This document shows positions 35,423-64,000 of a stretch of 64,000 nt of DNA, piece by piece. The translations under genes were made by a program, and so were the position numbers. The stretch comes from Brachyhypopomus gauderio (Eukaryota > Chordata > Actinopteri > Gymnotiformes > Hypopomidae). The DNA is taken from positions 27,743,989-27,807,988 of the forward strand of contig NC_135214.1 in NCBI RefSeq assembly GCF_052324685.1. The letters are read 5' to 3'. Numbering within the stretch: the first letter of the stretch is position 1; each line of letters begins with the position of its first letter. Under the pieces are notes generated by a model. That model saw only the letters and a program-made list of their open reading frames with translations. It was not told where the DNA came from and did no database searches.

Positions 35423-37831
35423 AGATGAAGATAGTGATTAGATTATTACAAATTACAAAGAGGTAATTACAGGGCTCTTAATGATTGTTTGTTTTTGAGA
35501 CTTGAAGATAAATGGGAATGCCATTTTGTGTTCTGTATATATGTTATGATTGAGGATATGTTCGTGGGAAATGTCCTTTTAAACTGTATGAAGTTAACTT
35601 TTATTTTATTTTTAGGTGTGCATGCCAGAAATTTACACACAGACACCCTTGTGGATCAGATTGATGTACTTAGTCTTAGTCTAGATGTGCTTAGTACTTA
35701 GTCTGGCTGCCTTCCTTCCATAATAATTGCCACAATTTTAAAATTTAGGAAATCTGCTCCCAAAAAGTGTCATGAATTTGTAAAACAAATAGTTAACATT
35801 TGAAGCATCACAGCTCTTTGCCATGGGAACTCTAACTTGTGAAAAACAACATTGCCCAAGGGCTCAACAAATGATTAGATGAAAATTATTATTTTGAAAA
35901 CACAAGAGAGTGGCCCTTGGGGTTTTAACTACAATGGTTCACTTTCCTTGGAATTTCCTGCTGTTGAAAATACGAAACAGACAAAGGTCACACTTTCAGA
36001 AGCAATTAGTGATAAAACTAGAGTTTTTCTAACTTCAGTGTACAAAAAATATAATTGGAACCATGTTATGCAATGGGTAGGTCTGAGACATTCTCTTCTG
36101 TTTGTTTGCATCCAGTTTATTCACATGAAAACTGTTTCCAGAGGCCAATTCACTATGTGTTTTAGATTTACGTCCTCGCTGTGCAAATAAGGAATGGCTT
36201 TTATCTGAAATATTCTTCAGTTCCAAATATTGTGGAACCAGCTGCATGGATGTTCAGTAGACCAAGTACTGTACTGAGTCCAAAGAGTGAAACCAAAATC
36301 ATAATCACCTTCAAATCGTCCTATCGTTTTGCTGGTTTGTTGCCTTGCCACATATATCATGCAAGTTCTGCATGAAGGCCATTAAATCAGTCAAGTCAAA
36401 AGTCAACAGTCGGACCACAGGGCAAGATAATAATGCTGACACTGTCTGTGTATTTACATTTTTGAGTCTAGATATGGCAGCTGATTGCACTTATACTGTC
36501 AGCATTCAGATGTCGTTTTATGTTTTTCAGTAAAAATGAACCCTGAAAATAATCAGGGAAAAAAAGTTACGATAACATCAGTCTGTACAAATGTCAAGCC
36601 TTAATGATATTGATTTAATAATGTGATGAAAAACAAAAATTTGAACACCATGTATTTAAACGGCCGGGGCAAACAGATGGTGAACATGCAAGCAAATGAC
36701 TGTTTTAACTCCTTTAGTGCCAAGATAGTTTAAGACGCGGCAGTACTGTCAGACCGTCCATGAAACTAGATGAATAGCCACACCAAGTGTTAGCTTCCCT
36801 GCTGTTCAAAGCACAAATTTATAACCTGTTTTACCTTCCTGTCAGAGCAACATAGAACCAGATGAGCCAAGTCTACAGGACGCCATCAGGACTTGTTCGG
36901 GATGAACAGGTAGCATGTGCCAAGCGGAAGGGCTGAGATCAAAGCTCAGCAGCATGGCTCTGAGCTGACTGAAGTTGGTCTTCATGGTCCAGACAGATAT
37001 TATTTCTACGGTCTGGACTGCAGGCTTCAATACATGTGTAGATACGGCTGCCTTTCTATCAACTGTGTAAGCTGTTGCTGACAGACTGTCCTCATAAGTG
37101 CCGTTACGGTGGTAGTGGTGGGCGTGCTACAAGTGCTGTGAACAAGCTATTTTCTCGACGTGCTAAAACAGGCTCACAGACACCATCTTGCGTGATGGGC
37201 CCCCGAGTGTGGCTCTTCATAGCCTGATAAAGATGAATTACACCGCAAGAGAATGATGAGCCGTCTTTGTGCATATGTGCATGAGTAGTTACACCATTAG
37301 AAACCTAAAGTGAGGCAAGAGGTGCTACTTATTCACAGACTGCAATGTGACCGCATGATTCTAGGGGACAATGCAAAGTTGTACATTACCTTCCATACAA
37401 GCACGACCTTCTTCTGCCTCTAGATTTTGCCCAGCTATTTTCAGTCTTTATCTTGCTGTCCAAACTTCAATTAATCTTCAAAGACAGTATCATTCTACAA
37501 AGGATGAGGCAGGTTCAGAAGAATGCACCCAGTATAACACATCATCAGCGTTCCTCTTGAGCTAAAAGCACAAAGTAAATAATCTTATTCATCTTGAAAT
37601 ATACATACTAGTCTGTTTCTACCTAATAGATTCCCAACAATTAGTGTGCATAAAAATATTCAGATATTTTATTGTAGCTCAACAGTATTGAGTGATGCTT
37701 TTGCTACTTCAGGTCTGCAGTGACTAATCAGACCTGATTTCAGAGAGCCTGTTTAGTTTTCCAGCAAATTTGACAGCACATCACTAATTCTGAATAAAAG
37801 CTTTAGTCAGTGTAATTAGTTTCTCACTGTA

Positions 37832-37835
<4 letters not shown>

Positions 37836-37895
<60 letters not shown>
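37836..37895. repeat. (TA)n microsatellite
   Basis: About thirty AT units, the third such tract in the prdm6-cep120 spacer. Confidence 0.95.
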
Positions 37896-37899
<4 letters not shown>

Positions 37900-38066
37900 C
37901 CCCCAAAAAATAAAAATACATTTAATAGAATTTATTAGAGATTCTGAATCTGAATCCACACACCTTGCAATTTAAACAAATATATGGGAAATGTGAGGAT
38001 AAGATTAGACAACATTAAGAGGCCTTTGTAAATCAAACCAAAAATTACTAGTCATGACAAAAATAA

Positions 38067-38072
38067 TTTATT
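38067..38072 (-). terminator. cep120: possible cep120 poly(A) signal (AATAAA)
   Basis: The minus strand reads AATAAA about 460 nt past the cep120 stop codon. Plausible by position only. Confidence 0.35.
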
Positions 38073-38532
38073 CCACAGACGAAGAAGTAAATACAAAAAG
38101 TAACAGCACATTTTGGTGAAAATATACAACAAACAAAGAGTCCATATCCTTTCTAAACTCAAGGACCATATTCTTTGAGCAAAAAAAAAAAAAATACAAA
38201 AATATTTCATTCACACACTATTTTTGAAAGATAGTGACACCTGGTGAAATTACACTCCCATTAAAACCACATGAATGGTTTCATAATGAAACCCATAAAA
38301 TCTGTGCAAAGGTTTGGAGAACACATATATGCATACGCACACTCTCATATCAGACTCTAACATTACCTCAATTATTGTCAATGCCACATCATTAATTCAC
38401 AAGTTATGACAACCCAAAACAGAAACACAATGAGACATTTGGTGCCACATCTGATCTTCCTTGCACTCAAGCATTGTGGTGGTTTGATGTGAGGCGTATC
38501 TGCATTAGGCACACGCAGGTCAAACAGGTGGA

Positions 38533-51055
<12,523 letters not shown>

Positions 51056-52124
51056 TACATGCAAAGACGCAAAAATTAATGTTATCTAGCAAATATTTTA
51101 TTCATAGTTGTATGACTGCGCTGACTGCCTACGCTGCGGACGCAGCTGTAATGTTTACCGCTTTGGTTCAACTGAAACTCAGTTCAATCTGTGGCGCTAC
51201 ACTGAGGTCATAGTTGTGCGTGAGCGCCCCCTGCAGGTACGGACGTGCAAATAGAAATGATTGGTGGTCCAAAACATTAGGCTATTTACTGTAATGTGTT
51301 CATTATTTGCTTTTTTTTGTGTATTCATTTTTTGCTTTTGATTGTTGTCCCCTTTTAGAGGTTTTTTTGTCTTGAAGCAGCAACTTTTCGTCCTGTAGTC
51401 ATGCTCATAACTTTGTTTCTGTAAAACAAAATAAAACTTTTCTTGAATTGACGGAATATTTTGTAACATTCCTAAGTGCTGAACGTTTGGGTGTCTATGG
51501 ACTTCACGCGTTAGATTTCTGTGTGCAGGGTACGGTGGACTGTTAGGACTGGATCGGCTACCTGTCCTCCCACCAGCAGAACGAGACCGACAGTTTGGAG
51601 TGAGCTGGCTTTCCATGAATCGATTATTTGATTATTCCTTATATTTATATTTAATGTTTTGGTGATTAAAACGTTAATTCACATTACAGATTTCTAGATC
51701 AAAATGGTCAGCTCTGTTGGCTAGCTAGCTAGGTTATATGGTTTTAATTTTGTGTCTTGTAGTGTTATTTTCCTCCCTTCATAAATCCTCCTTTTGGGGG
51801 GTGTGATGCCCTCCTTTTAAAGTGCCCATACATGGGTTTTGCTGCATATTTCATGTATCCATAATTCTCATGACTCATACAGTAATGAGTGTGGGTGCTT
51901 GCTGCAACTGCGCAATTATGGAGCAGTGTTCTCAATATTGTATTTTGTGTAGTATTCATGTTGTACTGTTCTCTTTATATTTTGTTGTTTTTGTGAAATG
52001 CTCAAACTACCAATATCTTTGCATATGAACTGGATACCCTAAAATGTACAAATATGCTTCTACATTCTACAGTCCAGGTCAATGCAACACGAATAATGAA
52101 GAAATATACAAACAACCTTTACTT
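51056..52124. other. cep120 promoter and znf608-cep120 spacer
   Basis: About 1 kb between the cep120 start and the likely 3' end of znf608, both on the minus strand. The cep120 promoter should lie in the first 200 bp, where GC is higher (about 51100-51240). No exon of csnk1g3, the gene in this position in human, was found. A small GC-rich exon-like patch occurs at about 51530-51605 and is unassigned. Confidence 0.55.
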
Positions 52125-52130
52125 TTTATT
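52125..52130 (-). terminator. znf608: possible znf608 poly(A) signal (AATAAA)
   Basis: The minus strand reads AATAAA about 830 nt past the inferred znf608 stop codon, consistent with a 3' UTR of that size. Confidence 0.3.
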
Positions 52131-52958
52131 TGTATTGACAAATGTGTTAAGGCAAGAACAGTATAAAAAGGAACTGTAATTTCATGATACTGTATAGTTG
52201 ACATCAAGAAAAACTGACAGTAAGGACAAACCAAACTACAACACTGACTTGTATTTCCAAAGATGTACTTGTAAACATATTTAGGTAATGTAGCACTACT
52301 CGAGTAACCAAAAGGACTACTTTTGCCATGTATTTGTGGTGAGATAGACAACCATACATTGCACCGAAAATGACTGTACATAAGCTAGTAATAACTGCTG
52401 TTAAGATGTTTTTAGCTATGTACAAAATGTACATCACAATAATACTATATGACATGTTGATTAATTCATTTTACTTAATATGATACAATTGATTAATGGC
52501 TCTGGCTAATAACAGTATATTCATGTTAATAGGTTAATGCAGACAGATCCACCATACAGTCACTTGTAATCTACTGCAAGTCATCCTTTACCACATAGAG
52601 GTCATGAAATATCAAATACATTCAATATTATGGTACACAACAATACATGTGCATACAACTATCTAGATGCAGCCATTTACAGGCGAAATCCTATTACAGA
52701 AAGGTTTACATGTCTTTTATTACAGGCACCCAAAAAGCAAATATCCTATTTTGCAAAGCCTTTTCTCACCATCTCATTACCATTACATACCTATACATCA
52801 TTCAATATTATAAGCACTGCATGTTTCCTTTAATATTACATTCATTATTTTAAAAAAATGAAAGTAGTTTCTGCCTCCCATGGAGGCAATGAATAACACC
52901 ATGGAATTGATGTCTATGAATCTGTTTGTGAGCCAGGAACGTTTTGTTTGGACTCAAC

Positions 52959-55900
52959 TCACATCTTCCCATCATTCTCTGCAATTGAAAAACAAATAAT
53001 CAGTATTCACAAATTTTTTAGTGAACAAATTGAGCCTATTTCTATGCATTAAGGCCATACATACCACAGGAAGTGGTTTGTGTCGTTGCAACTTGCTGAC
53101 TGGCAACCAGTGCTGCTGTACTCAGACCTTTAAAGATTACACGGGGAAACCAAGTATTAGCTTGAGGGATTTTTCTATATGTGGCAACCAGTTATTATTC
53201 TTCTGGCAGTGAGGTTCATTTAGATTTTCTTTTTACCTTGAAATGGGTCATACTGCCCTGACACAAGAGTGTAACTCATGCCCAGATGAGTGTGATGATG
53301 CGTGTGAAGGTGGTGTGCGAATGGAACAGTGTCTCTCTCTGTCTCCCTGTCCTCATCTGGAGAACCCCGCTCTCCAGGCTGAAAGAAAAAAAAAAAAACA
53401 ACTCTGGGTAAAGCGTCATTTCCCTGAGGCATAAGGCTGTGTGATTAGGAGCCACCAAAAGACCCTTACCACAGGAGATTTGCCATGGCATGAATGGTTG
53501 TGATGTGGGAGAAGCTCCAGGCCTGTGGGGTCAGTAACTGGTTTGCTGTTCTGGTTTCCATCTGGGTCCTCTCTGCCAGCTGTCTTCCCATACAGAGGGT
53601 AATGGAAACCTGACGAACACCAAACTGACTGAATGATCTAGTTGTGAAGAATATAAAAGATCCATGGGCAAAGAGAGTATTTTGGGGAACTGTTTCAGGC
53701 GGCGCTGTTTAACAGTATTACCTGGATAGTTGTGCACCAGGGCTGGTGACATCACTCTAAAGGAAGCGTTGTTGGTCTCACACAGGTGTAGGTATGGGTA
53801 AGGGTGCTGGTACTGAATGTACGACTGTTGAGAAGATGACACCGCCGCTCTTGCACTCTGTGAGTCTTCAGACGTCTCTGTAGGCATCTCCTCCAGGTCT
53901 GCTCTGGAGTTCTCCTCCATGTCCTCTGAAGGTGTCTCACACTTTATATTTTGAAGTTCAGCATCCAGTCTGGGCTCTGGCTCAGGAGGAACATGCCAGT
54001 CTTTCACCTTGTCTGGGCAAATTTCCTGAGAGACCTTGTTTACCTCTTGATTTTGCTGCTTCACATATTTGGACTGAAATGGGTGGCTCCAGGGCTGTGA
54101 TTCTGAAGCCTAAACCCAGAGGAACATCTATCGTCAAACAGTTTAGGGTCTTGAAACCAATGGAATCATTTATGTGCATGGGAGGTCCGTTGTCATACAA
54201 CAGGAATGGTTAGTTGTGAGGGACAAATGAGAAAGTCTGACAACTTGAAATCAACATTAGTTACATCATTAAAAAAGAAGAATACAATATTACAATATTA
54301 AATGTTATATTTAATTTATAATTTAAAACAGCCTTTGGATTGTAACCCCTAAATCAGACATGTCTAAAACAGTATGTTTACATACATATTTTTAGAAAAT
54401 GCATAGGAATGTCAAAGACTTACATTCAGATATGTTACATTTGTGTCCATATTTGTTTTTGTATTTTGACTTTCTGGGTTGAAGTCTTCAGACTCCTGGT
54501 TATCCCCCTGGTCTTTTGTCATTGATATAAGAGAAGACTTCACTTGTGGCTGCTGAAGTGATAACTGCTTATCTAGTTCTACATAAATGAAACCAGGTTT
54601 TGCACAGCTGATTTTTACTGAGTTTGGTCCCTTATGAATGGCCGTCGATGATGTCATCATCTGCTTTGTGTCCTCTTTTATTCGCTCTTTCTGCTCAGAT
54701 CCACGTCTGCCTTGACTTCTGTTCTGTTTGCTGTATTGCACGTCATCACAGCATGTTTCATTCTGCTGCCTGTGGGTGTTTGGAACTATCAGAACCTTCT
54801 GGTCTATGCTGACATTTCGAGTGTACTGTCCGTAGTACAGCGATTGCGCTAAAGCAGTCTGTGTTTGGGTCATAGCTAATTGATGCTGTGACTGGGAAGT
54901 GGAATCATTATTTGACTCTGAGTTCTTCAGGTCCTCGTTTAGCTCTCTTACATCCTCCTTAGTTCTACTGTAAGGTGTGGCTACCTTAAGGTACGCAGCA
55001 GGGTTGCTTTGCCCAGAATGCATGTAGCCTGGAAGACCATATGTTTCATATCCATGGCTGTGAGTTGATGGCTGCGCCTCTTTAACCAGCGCTGTAGCGA
55101 CAGGAGTAACTGTGCAGGGAATTTTGGCATTTATATTACCATTTAGACTGGAGTCAGGAGCTGAGTTTCTCCTGGATCTTGAATTCAATCCACCATCCTC
55201 AGCTGCATCTGATATGTCTGAGTATGCCGGACTGTTGGTTTTAGTAGTATTGCTGTCTCCATTTGATAGGGTGCCAGAATCCATTCTTGTGGAGCTCCCG
55301 ATGGATGGACTGGGTGCATTGTCAGTGAACGTGTACACCTTGTCGGCTTCAGCTCTGATACTCGCCATTCGACTCTCCTGCGTTTCACTTGGACCATTAC
55401 CCACTTCTTGTTTGCTCAGATGTTCTTTCAGCAGACTAACGGGAAAGTCTTTCATGCATTTCGTGTCGTCTGCCTTTGTGAACGCAGGATCAGTCTTTGG
55501 ACTTCTGGGGTCTTTACAGTTTCTGTCCTTTAATCTGTGCTTGTCTTTTCTCTTGCTTTCTTTATTCAGGACTATGGTAGCGTTTGTCATATTTACTTGA
55601 GCAACAATGTCCAACTTTGGCTTGATAGGTTTCAGCGTGAGGTTCTTAGCCTTTGTGAGAGCAACAGTTGGTGAAGGTTGATATGAGGAAATGTCTGTGA
55701 CTTTCGGAGGAAATGTTGAGGGAATTGCAATAAGCTTTGGGGGTGCAGGTGTAGTAGCAATAAATCTGTTGGTCCTAGCTTTGGCTGAACACCTTTCAGT
55801 AATGCCATTTTCTTTTTTGAGTTCTCTCTTATCAATGGCACCCTCAGCTTCAAGCTTGGGCATCTCTACAGTTGAGTTCCGTTCAGTGATGAGGCAGTTC

Positions 55901-58715
55901 TCAAGGACCACAGACATGTTTGAAATAAGTGGCAGGTTGCTAAGGTCATCAATAGGACCCTCTTTGCCTACCACATTCCTCCGTGGCTTAGAGTTTGCTG
56001 TGGGACTGTGTTCAATGTTGAGCAATAGCTTTCTGTTCTTTGGAGATCCGCCTGAATTGAGCTTATACATGGTTCTTGGCTTCTTGCAAATAATATCAAG
56101 ATTCTCGTTGGAGTCAAAGGCCACGTTGTTGAGTGATTCGTCATAATCGGAAAGCCTGTCCTCACTCTCAGCCTCAAACTCCTGTTTGCTGTCACTGTCC
56201 AAGTGTGCATGTGATTGGTGATAGCGCAGTCCATTTATATGCTTGTATTTCTTATTACAGTTAGGGTGCGGGCAGTCAATTAACATCGGAGAGGCGCATA
56301 CTTGGTCCAGAAATGCTGGATCTGATTTCCCCTGTGGAGTTGAAGGAGCGCTCCTGGACTTGGCACGTATTCTTTTCCCATTTCCATTTCTAACATCCTC
56401 TGAAACTAAGCTCAAATCTAGATCAGCTGGGCCTTTGTTTTTCCTTTTGCCACATATAAGCGGATTTGACTTAATGTCCTCCACTGAATAGTACGGAGGA
56501 GTCCTACAGGTGCTAAGATTTAAACTTCCTCTCCGGCCTTTGTTACCAATGCCCACACCTCGCCGTTTATGTGTTAGTCCTCTTATCTTGGAGACACCAG
56601 GGTCTACGACAGGCTGGTCTGACACTGCCAGTCTCATGCGTTTACCACGTCCACGCCCACATGGCATTTCAGAATCACTCATAGGAGACTCACAAAACCT
56701 AGTGAATGATAGCAGTGAGACATAAGGATATTTGCATACACCATTAAACCATAAAACCATATTTAACATTTGTTTGATCTTACTTCAGGCCTAACAAATT
56801 GTACGGAGGGTAGTTATCATATAAGAGATTACATGACATTTTAAACACATGAATAAAAGTGGAATTACCGAGGCGGGGCCCAGTCATGCTTGGTGCAGTC
56901 TAAGAGGGTCCCCACATAAGTCCTTTTTCTCCATGTAACATTCACCACAAGAACCCCTGAAGTCATGCAGTCAGACAAAAATAATCATTTGCTATGTTAT
57001 AAAAACCTTCATATATATATAACCCCCGAATTTGCTGTTTAGTCTAATAAATAATAGCAAACTATTAATGCAAAATGTAATAATACAACTTTTTGGTGTA
57101 TATTGCTGTTGTTATGTGTGTTGCTGTAGATACAATGTGAATAATTTATAATATATTAATATATGTGTTTCTATTATGTGCTTGATTTCAGCTATGGTTG
57201 TAAGGTGGTGTTCTGCAAGTTTAATTTGCTTAATCAATATGCAGCCAGTGTCTCCACTTCCTTCAAATGCTCACACTTTAGTAGGTGATTCAGTCTCCCG
57301 CCTGCTTTACAAATGGAGCCCTATGGTTCTGGTGGCTTACGGCAGAAGTCCATCACACCTTCCCGTGTATCATGTATTTCTGATACACGTCTAAACTATT
57401 GATCCACAAATCACCTTCATTTCATCTTTATTCACAATAAGCCTAAGCTGTAAAAATAACCTCTGAACAACAAACATTAGAGATTTGCCAGGGAAAAAAA
57501 AAACAGATGTTTCTTATTGCTTTGCAAAAAAAAATGTTGATGTAGTCTTTATCACTTTATACTCTTATCTGTTATTTTTTAAATCAAAGGCTCATAATTG
57601 CCTGACATCTTGATAGGGCTATGAAGCGCATTAACTCAGGCTTACCCTCCTCTGTTTCATGCCATACGATCCCTTCCAGATTCACACTTGTTCCTGGCTG
57701 ACAGGGCTCCATGTAGTTTGTCTCAATGGTTCTTTCAGCCTCTTGTGTGTTGGTCCCCACTGACCTGGTTTTTATACTTAACTGATAAGACGGGAAAGAG
57801 GAGAACAGGGACGCCATGCATATTGAAATACACCTCATTAAAAGACACACCAACGATGATGTCAGTCACTCACTGTGTATCATTGCAGTTAGTTTGAACA
57901 AACAAACTCGAATTTTGTTGTGAGACTTTAGTGTTAAACCATATCTGTTTATTGCCTAACGTGAAATATTACAAGCATCTTAATAGGTAATTCACTGAAC
58001 TAATTCTGCTGCAGGCCATATCTTTATAAGTGATTGCTTACACCCTTATTATACCCATATCATATACAATGTGGCAGTGCTAGTATATGCCAATAAAAAG
58101 CAATCACAAAACAATTTGTGCTTTTGCAGAATGTTTTTGTTTTAAACCTAATAGCCTAAAATGTTTATAAGTCTTACAAAAATTAAGAGATAAATTTTAA
58201 TAATGTAAAATAAATGTCACCACAATGTAAACATCCAGTATAATGGCAATAGAGAGGCATGGACTGGCCAGAAGGGGGGTGTTTCTCTCCATATTTAAAC
58301 AATGAAGACAACATGAAATCATATCACAGCTTCAAATAAACACCATGCCTTTGTCACAATGAGAAGGAGGGCTTCTGCTTAGGTCTCCAATAGCAACAGT
58401 CACCAAGAAATTCAAAAGGGGTGTCTAACAAAATACAAAGGAAATGGCTGACAACAATGGAATACCTTAAAGACATGTATTTATAATCAGTGAATCAGTG
58501 AACAGTTGTTCCTTTATCTTGTCAGACAAAGTGACAGAGGTTGTCTTGGGTTTTACTTCCAGGAATAACTGAATGATGCAGGAACACACTTGACACTGGC
58601 ATACGCCATTCTCTCTATTTGCTTATGATAGGTCCTTGATTGCAGTTTACACACACACACACACACACACACACATGCTCACGCACACACACACACACAC
58701 GCTCACGCGCGCGCA

Positions 58716-58780
<65 letters not shown>

Positions 58781-59864
58781 CTTTACCTTCATTTACACCC
58801 TGCAGCATTTTTCATTCCCATTTGCTCATTTAAACAGATACTCTAAAGTACTAACAATTATCAAATATTTTATACTGATATCTTGTATATATCACGTTTT
58901 ACATTATTGTGCAGTATTTAGCATGTCGATCACTCTGATCGATAGTCAATAATCAGATTGGACGCACAGTATACATTTTAAGTCTTAAGATTACGAATTA
59001 TCAATAAATGAATGACATTAATGATGATCAATTGGATCAGGGAAACGAAATCATTCTAAAACAGCAGACAGGATATCTTACCGTTTTGTGAGTGTGTTCT
59101 GGTGAGCAGGTTTCTTCAGCCTTTTCAACAACAATAGCACTACCCCTTATCCCAGCGTCCATTCCGCCCCTCTTGATGTCTCCCAATCCGTTGTCTCCAC
59201 AATAGCATGGATTCTCTTTCCTTCCGAAAGCGCAAGCATTCTCTGGTATCGGGCCGAATTCAAAGCCTGTTGGTACATCACTATGCTTATCTTTCCGTGT
59301 CCGGACAGAATCCTTCTCCTTTTTCAGTCCTTTGCCTTGATTTTTACCTTTCTTCCCTTCTTTGCCTTTGGCGCAAGAAACGGTTACATCACTTGTGTCG
59401 GGGTTGCTGTTCCCTTGGTCCGGTGCTGAATTCATTTCAAATGCCTCTCTGGGGCGTCCTTCAGCCTCCCGTCGTTTACCAACGCATACTTTCGCAATTC
59501 CAGTCAGTGTGTCAAGCGAGGGGAATTTATCACTGTCATTCGAAGAATTTCGCTTTTTCTCTTTGAATTTCTTCGCGTCTTTGCAGAAATTTCCTCGGGC
59601 AACAGCAGGCGGTGCGGAGGGACTTGTGAGGCCATCTAATACAGCGGCTGCGTTTGCACAATTGTACGCCAGATCCTCACAACCCTCCACGGTGCTTTTT
59701 ATGCTCAAAATACGATTCATCTCTAATTTCTGTCGATCCTTTTCCAAATCAGCATCCAGGTCAATTATTAGATTACCAACCCCAATCTCCCAATCATCAC
59801 CACTGTCGTAGGTATCAACTCCGTTTGGCTTAATACTCTGTTCAACAGAGGAAGTGACTGACAT
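52959..59864 (-). CDS. znf608: zinc finger protein 608
   Basis: Large nuclear protein of the ZNF608/ZNF609 family; the molecular role is poorly defined, and ZNF609 is linked to cohesin and transcription. Coding exons on the minus strand: 59082-59864, 57646-57781, 56869-56956, 54424-56698, 53722-54109, 53470-53609, 53237-53378, 53065-53127 and 52959-52978. They give 1344 aa (human ZNF608 1512), phases closing. Landmarks are [20 protein letters not shown] near the N-terminus, [19 protein letters not shown] then [19 protein letters not shown] across exons 2-3, and one C2H2 finger ([20 protein letters not shown], about residues 467-491). [20 protein letters not shown] and [13 protein letters not shown] also match. 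The C-terminus is His-rich, then [13 protein letters not shown] chose MSVTSS over the ATG three codons upstream because human begins MSV. The last exon (20 nt, ending ENDGKM) rests on splice signals only. A UTR acceptor at 59902/59903 implies an upstream non-coding exon. Placement beside cep120 supports 608 rather than 609. Confidence 0.9.
58649..58779. repeat. (CA)n microsatellite
   Basis: About 130 bp of CA units with CTCACG and CGCGCG interruptions, in the first coding intron of znf608. Confidence 0.97.
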
Positions 59865-59902
59865 TCTCCACATAGGATTTCTGACAGAAACGGTGATGAA
59901 TC

Positions 59903-61132
59903 CTAAATCAAGAGGATGGGAGGGTATTAATGACTCAATTGTTTAATGGAAAAACGAACCATGGTACACAAAATTTCTTTGACATAACTGACTCAGGGTC
60001 TTATTTGTGTTTGATGCATTTCAGATTAAGGACTATCCCACTCGTTTAAAGTTATCAACATAAATCAGAGACTATTTATAGATCTGAATAAAAAGATTAC
60101 AATGTAAATACATTGAAAGATGTAAAGGTTTTAAAAAGGCAATGCATTTTAATTCTTTTATATCATATATCAATGCAGAATCACCATTTCTAGGATTTTT
60201 TTTCCCTTTAGACAGCCTGGTAATTTGGATCAAGTGTTAATGTGTGTCTAATCAAATGTGTCTCTCATCACTATGCAATTTTCTCAGGTACAAAAATGGA
60301 TTTCATAAAATGCATTAGCTGTCACAGGCATGATTTTGTATCCTGAGAAAAAGTAACTGTCTACTCCTCAGACTGCAGATTTCGCTCATATGCATTAAAA
60401 CAGGAAGAAAAAAACATCAGAATCACATTTTGATGCATATTTCAATGGAATCACCACACAAATGGCAGAATTATTGTTAAAATGATACTGTTTATTAAAT
60501 CAGTTCAATGTTTGATTAAATGTTTTATCCCCAAACCATCTTGCTTTTTGGAGTGTTCTTTGCTGGAATGTCAAAATGTACAGATTGGTTATTTATTGTC
60601 AATACTTTGCATTTGTTAACCCCTTAATAACTACTTGGCAGCACAGTGACAGCTGGCATCACACAAGCTTGTAAAATCCAGAGGTTCTCTCAGCAACAGC
60701 TAATAAGAACTGAAACACCATTATTGCAGCAATATGTAAAAAGAGCAGTAAAAGGGCACTGAAGACAGTCCTAACCAGGTCAAATAAACAGATTACATAC
60801 ACGTAACCATGAACAGTCCAATAAGCACTCCAGACAGAAGGAATAATGAACTATGTTTAAAATTGCATGAGTGTGCTAAATATTTAGAAGCATTTATTAA
60901 TTCAAGTGCGAGTCCGAGTGCCAACTGTATTCCAAGAAGGTCTGCACAGCATCTAGGGCAATGGTTTAATGTTCTAATATGTCACAAAGACAACCGATGT
61001 ATGACTTCACATTTGCTTCATGAACAAACGAACACGGATTTCACAACACAAGACCCAACACTCCGCAGGAAACTATACAGCTGCACTGATTGTTACAGTG
61101 TACTCTCCTTGTACCCCCAACATACTTGGTGC
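59903..61132. other. slc12a2-znf608 spacer
   Basis: About 1.2 kb between the slc12a2 stop codon and the first visible znf608 exon, both on the minus strand. Minus-strand AATAAA words at 60491-60496 and 60592-60597 could end the slc12a2 transcript. The znf608 5' UTR exon implied by the acceptor at 59903 must lie here or further right, possibly within slc12a2. No coding exon was recognised. Confidence 0.55.
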
Positions 61133-63935
<2,803 letters not shown>

Positions 63936-64000
63936 CTAAAACAAATAAATAAAATCTCAATATATTAAGGGACGTAGTACCTTGATAATTATACAAATAT

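Larger units (their letters stand above)
31972..38066. other. prdm6-cep120 convergent intergenic region
   Basis: Both flanking genes end here (prdm6 plus, cep120 minus). The region is AT-rich and holds the two 3' UTRs, four dinucleotide microsatellites (listed separately) and one GC-raised island at about 34600-34940. No coding exon was recognised. Confidence 0.65.

Noticed and set aside
52959-59864. Assignment as znf609
   Set aside because: The neighbours cep120 and prdm6 are those of ZNF608, and the N-terminus MSV...[13 protein letters not shown] fits; the two paralogues are similar, so a phylogeny would be the formal test.
59865-59873. Upstream ATG (Met-Trp-Arg) as the znf608 start
   Set aside because: Human ZNF608 starts at the equivalent of the second Met (MSV). 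The longer form adds only three residues and is not excluded.

Overview
This 64 kb window is nuclear DNA from a vertebrate, most likely a ray-finned (teleost) fish. It carries multi-exon genes with GT-AG introns, orthologous to the human 5q23 neighbourhood. Introns and spacers are far smaller than in mammals, and CA, TA, GATA and GA microsatellites are abundant. I cannot name the species. No prokaryotic, viral or plasmid features are visible, and no CRISPR array, operon or biosynthetic cluster.

Layout, left to right. An intergenic stretch (1-4190) contains one tRNA-derived SINE-like fragment. ppic, the secretory-pathway cyclophilin, is on the minus strand (coding 4254-6251, 5 exons, 207 aa). 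A roughly 4 kb spacer follows, with a GATA-type microsatellite and a cluster of octamer/homeodomain-like sites. Next is a CpG-rich promoter and prdm6 on the plus strand (coding 11015-31971, 7 exons, 562 aa). An AT-rich, microsatellite-laden spacer (31972-38532) separates prdm6 from the convergent cep120 (minus, coding 38533-51055, 20 exons, 985 aa). Upstream of cep120 on the same strand lie znf608 (minus, coding 52959-59864, 9 coding exons, 1344 aa) and then the 3' end of slc12a2 (minus, 8 exons covering the last 294 residues, 61133-63935). The rest of slc12a2 is beyond the right edge.

I assembled all exons by hand from splice sites, reading-frame phase and recalled family sequence. In every gene the exon phases close exactly and the totals match the family lengths. 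No gene shows a frameshift or premature stop.

The genes do not form one pathway. They encode an ER peptidyl-prolyl isomerase, a PR/SET zinc-finger repressor, a centriole-elongation protein, a large single-zinc-finger nuclear protein and a Na-K-2Cl cotransporter. The shared interest is synteny. ppic-prdm6-cep120-znf608 is the ancestral vertebrate order, but csnk1g3 is missing between cep120 and znf608, and slc12a2 sits only about 1.3 kb from znf608. I found no undescribed biological system. The points worth following are this compaction, a 20-nt terminal exon in znf608, simple repeats abutting splice acceptors, an RFX-type X-box in a GC-rich prdm6 intron segment, and several GC-raised islands that may be conserved enhancers.
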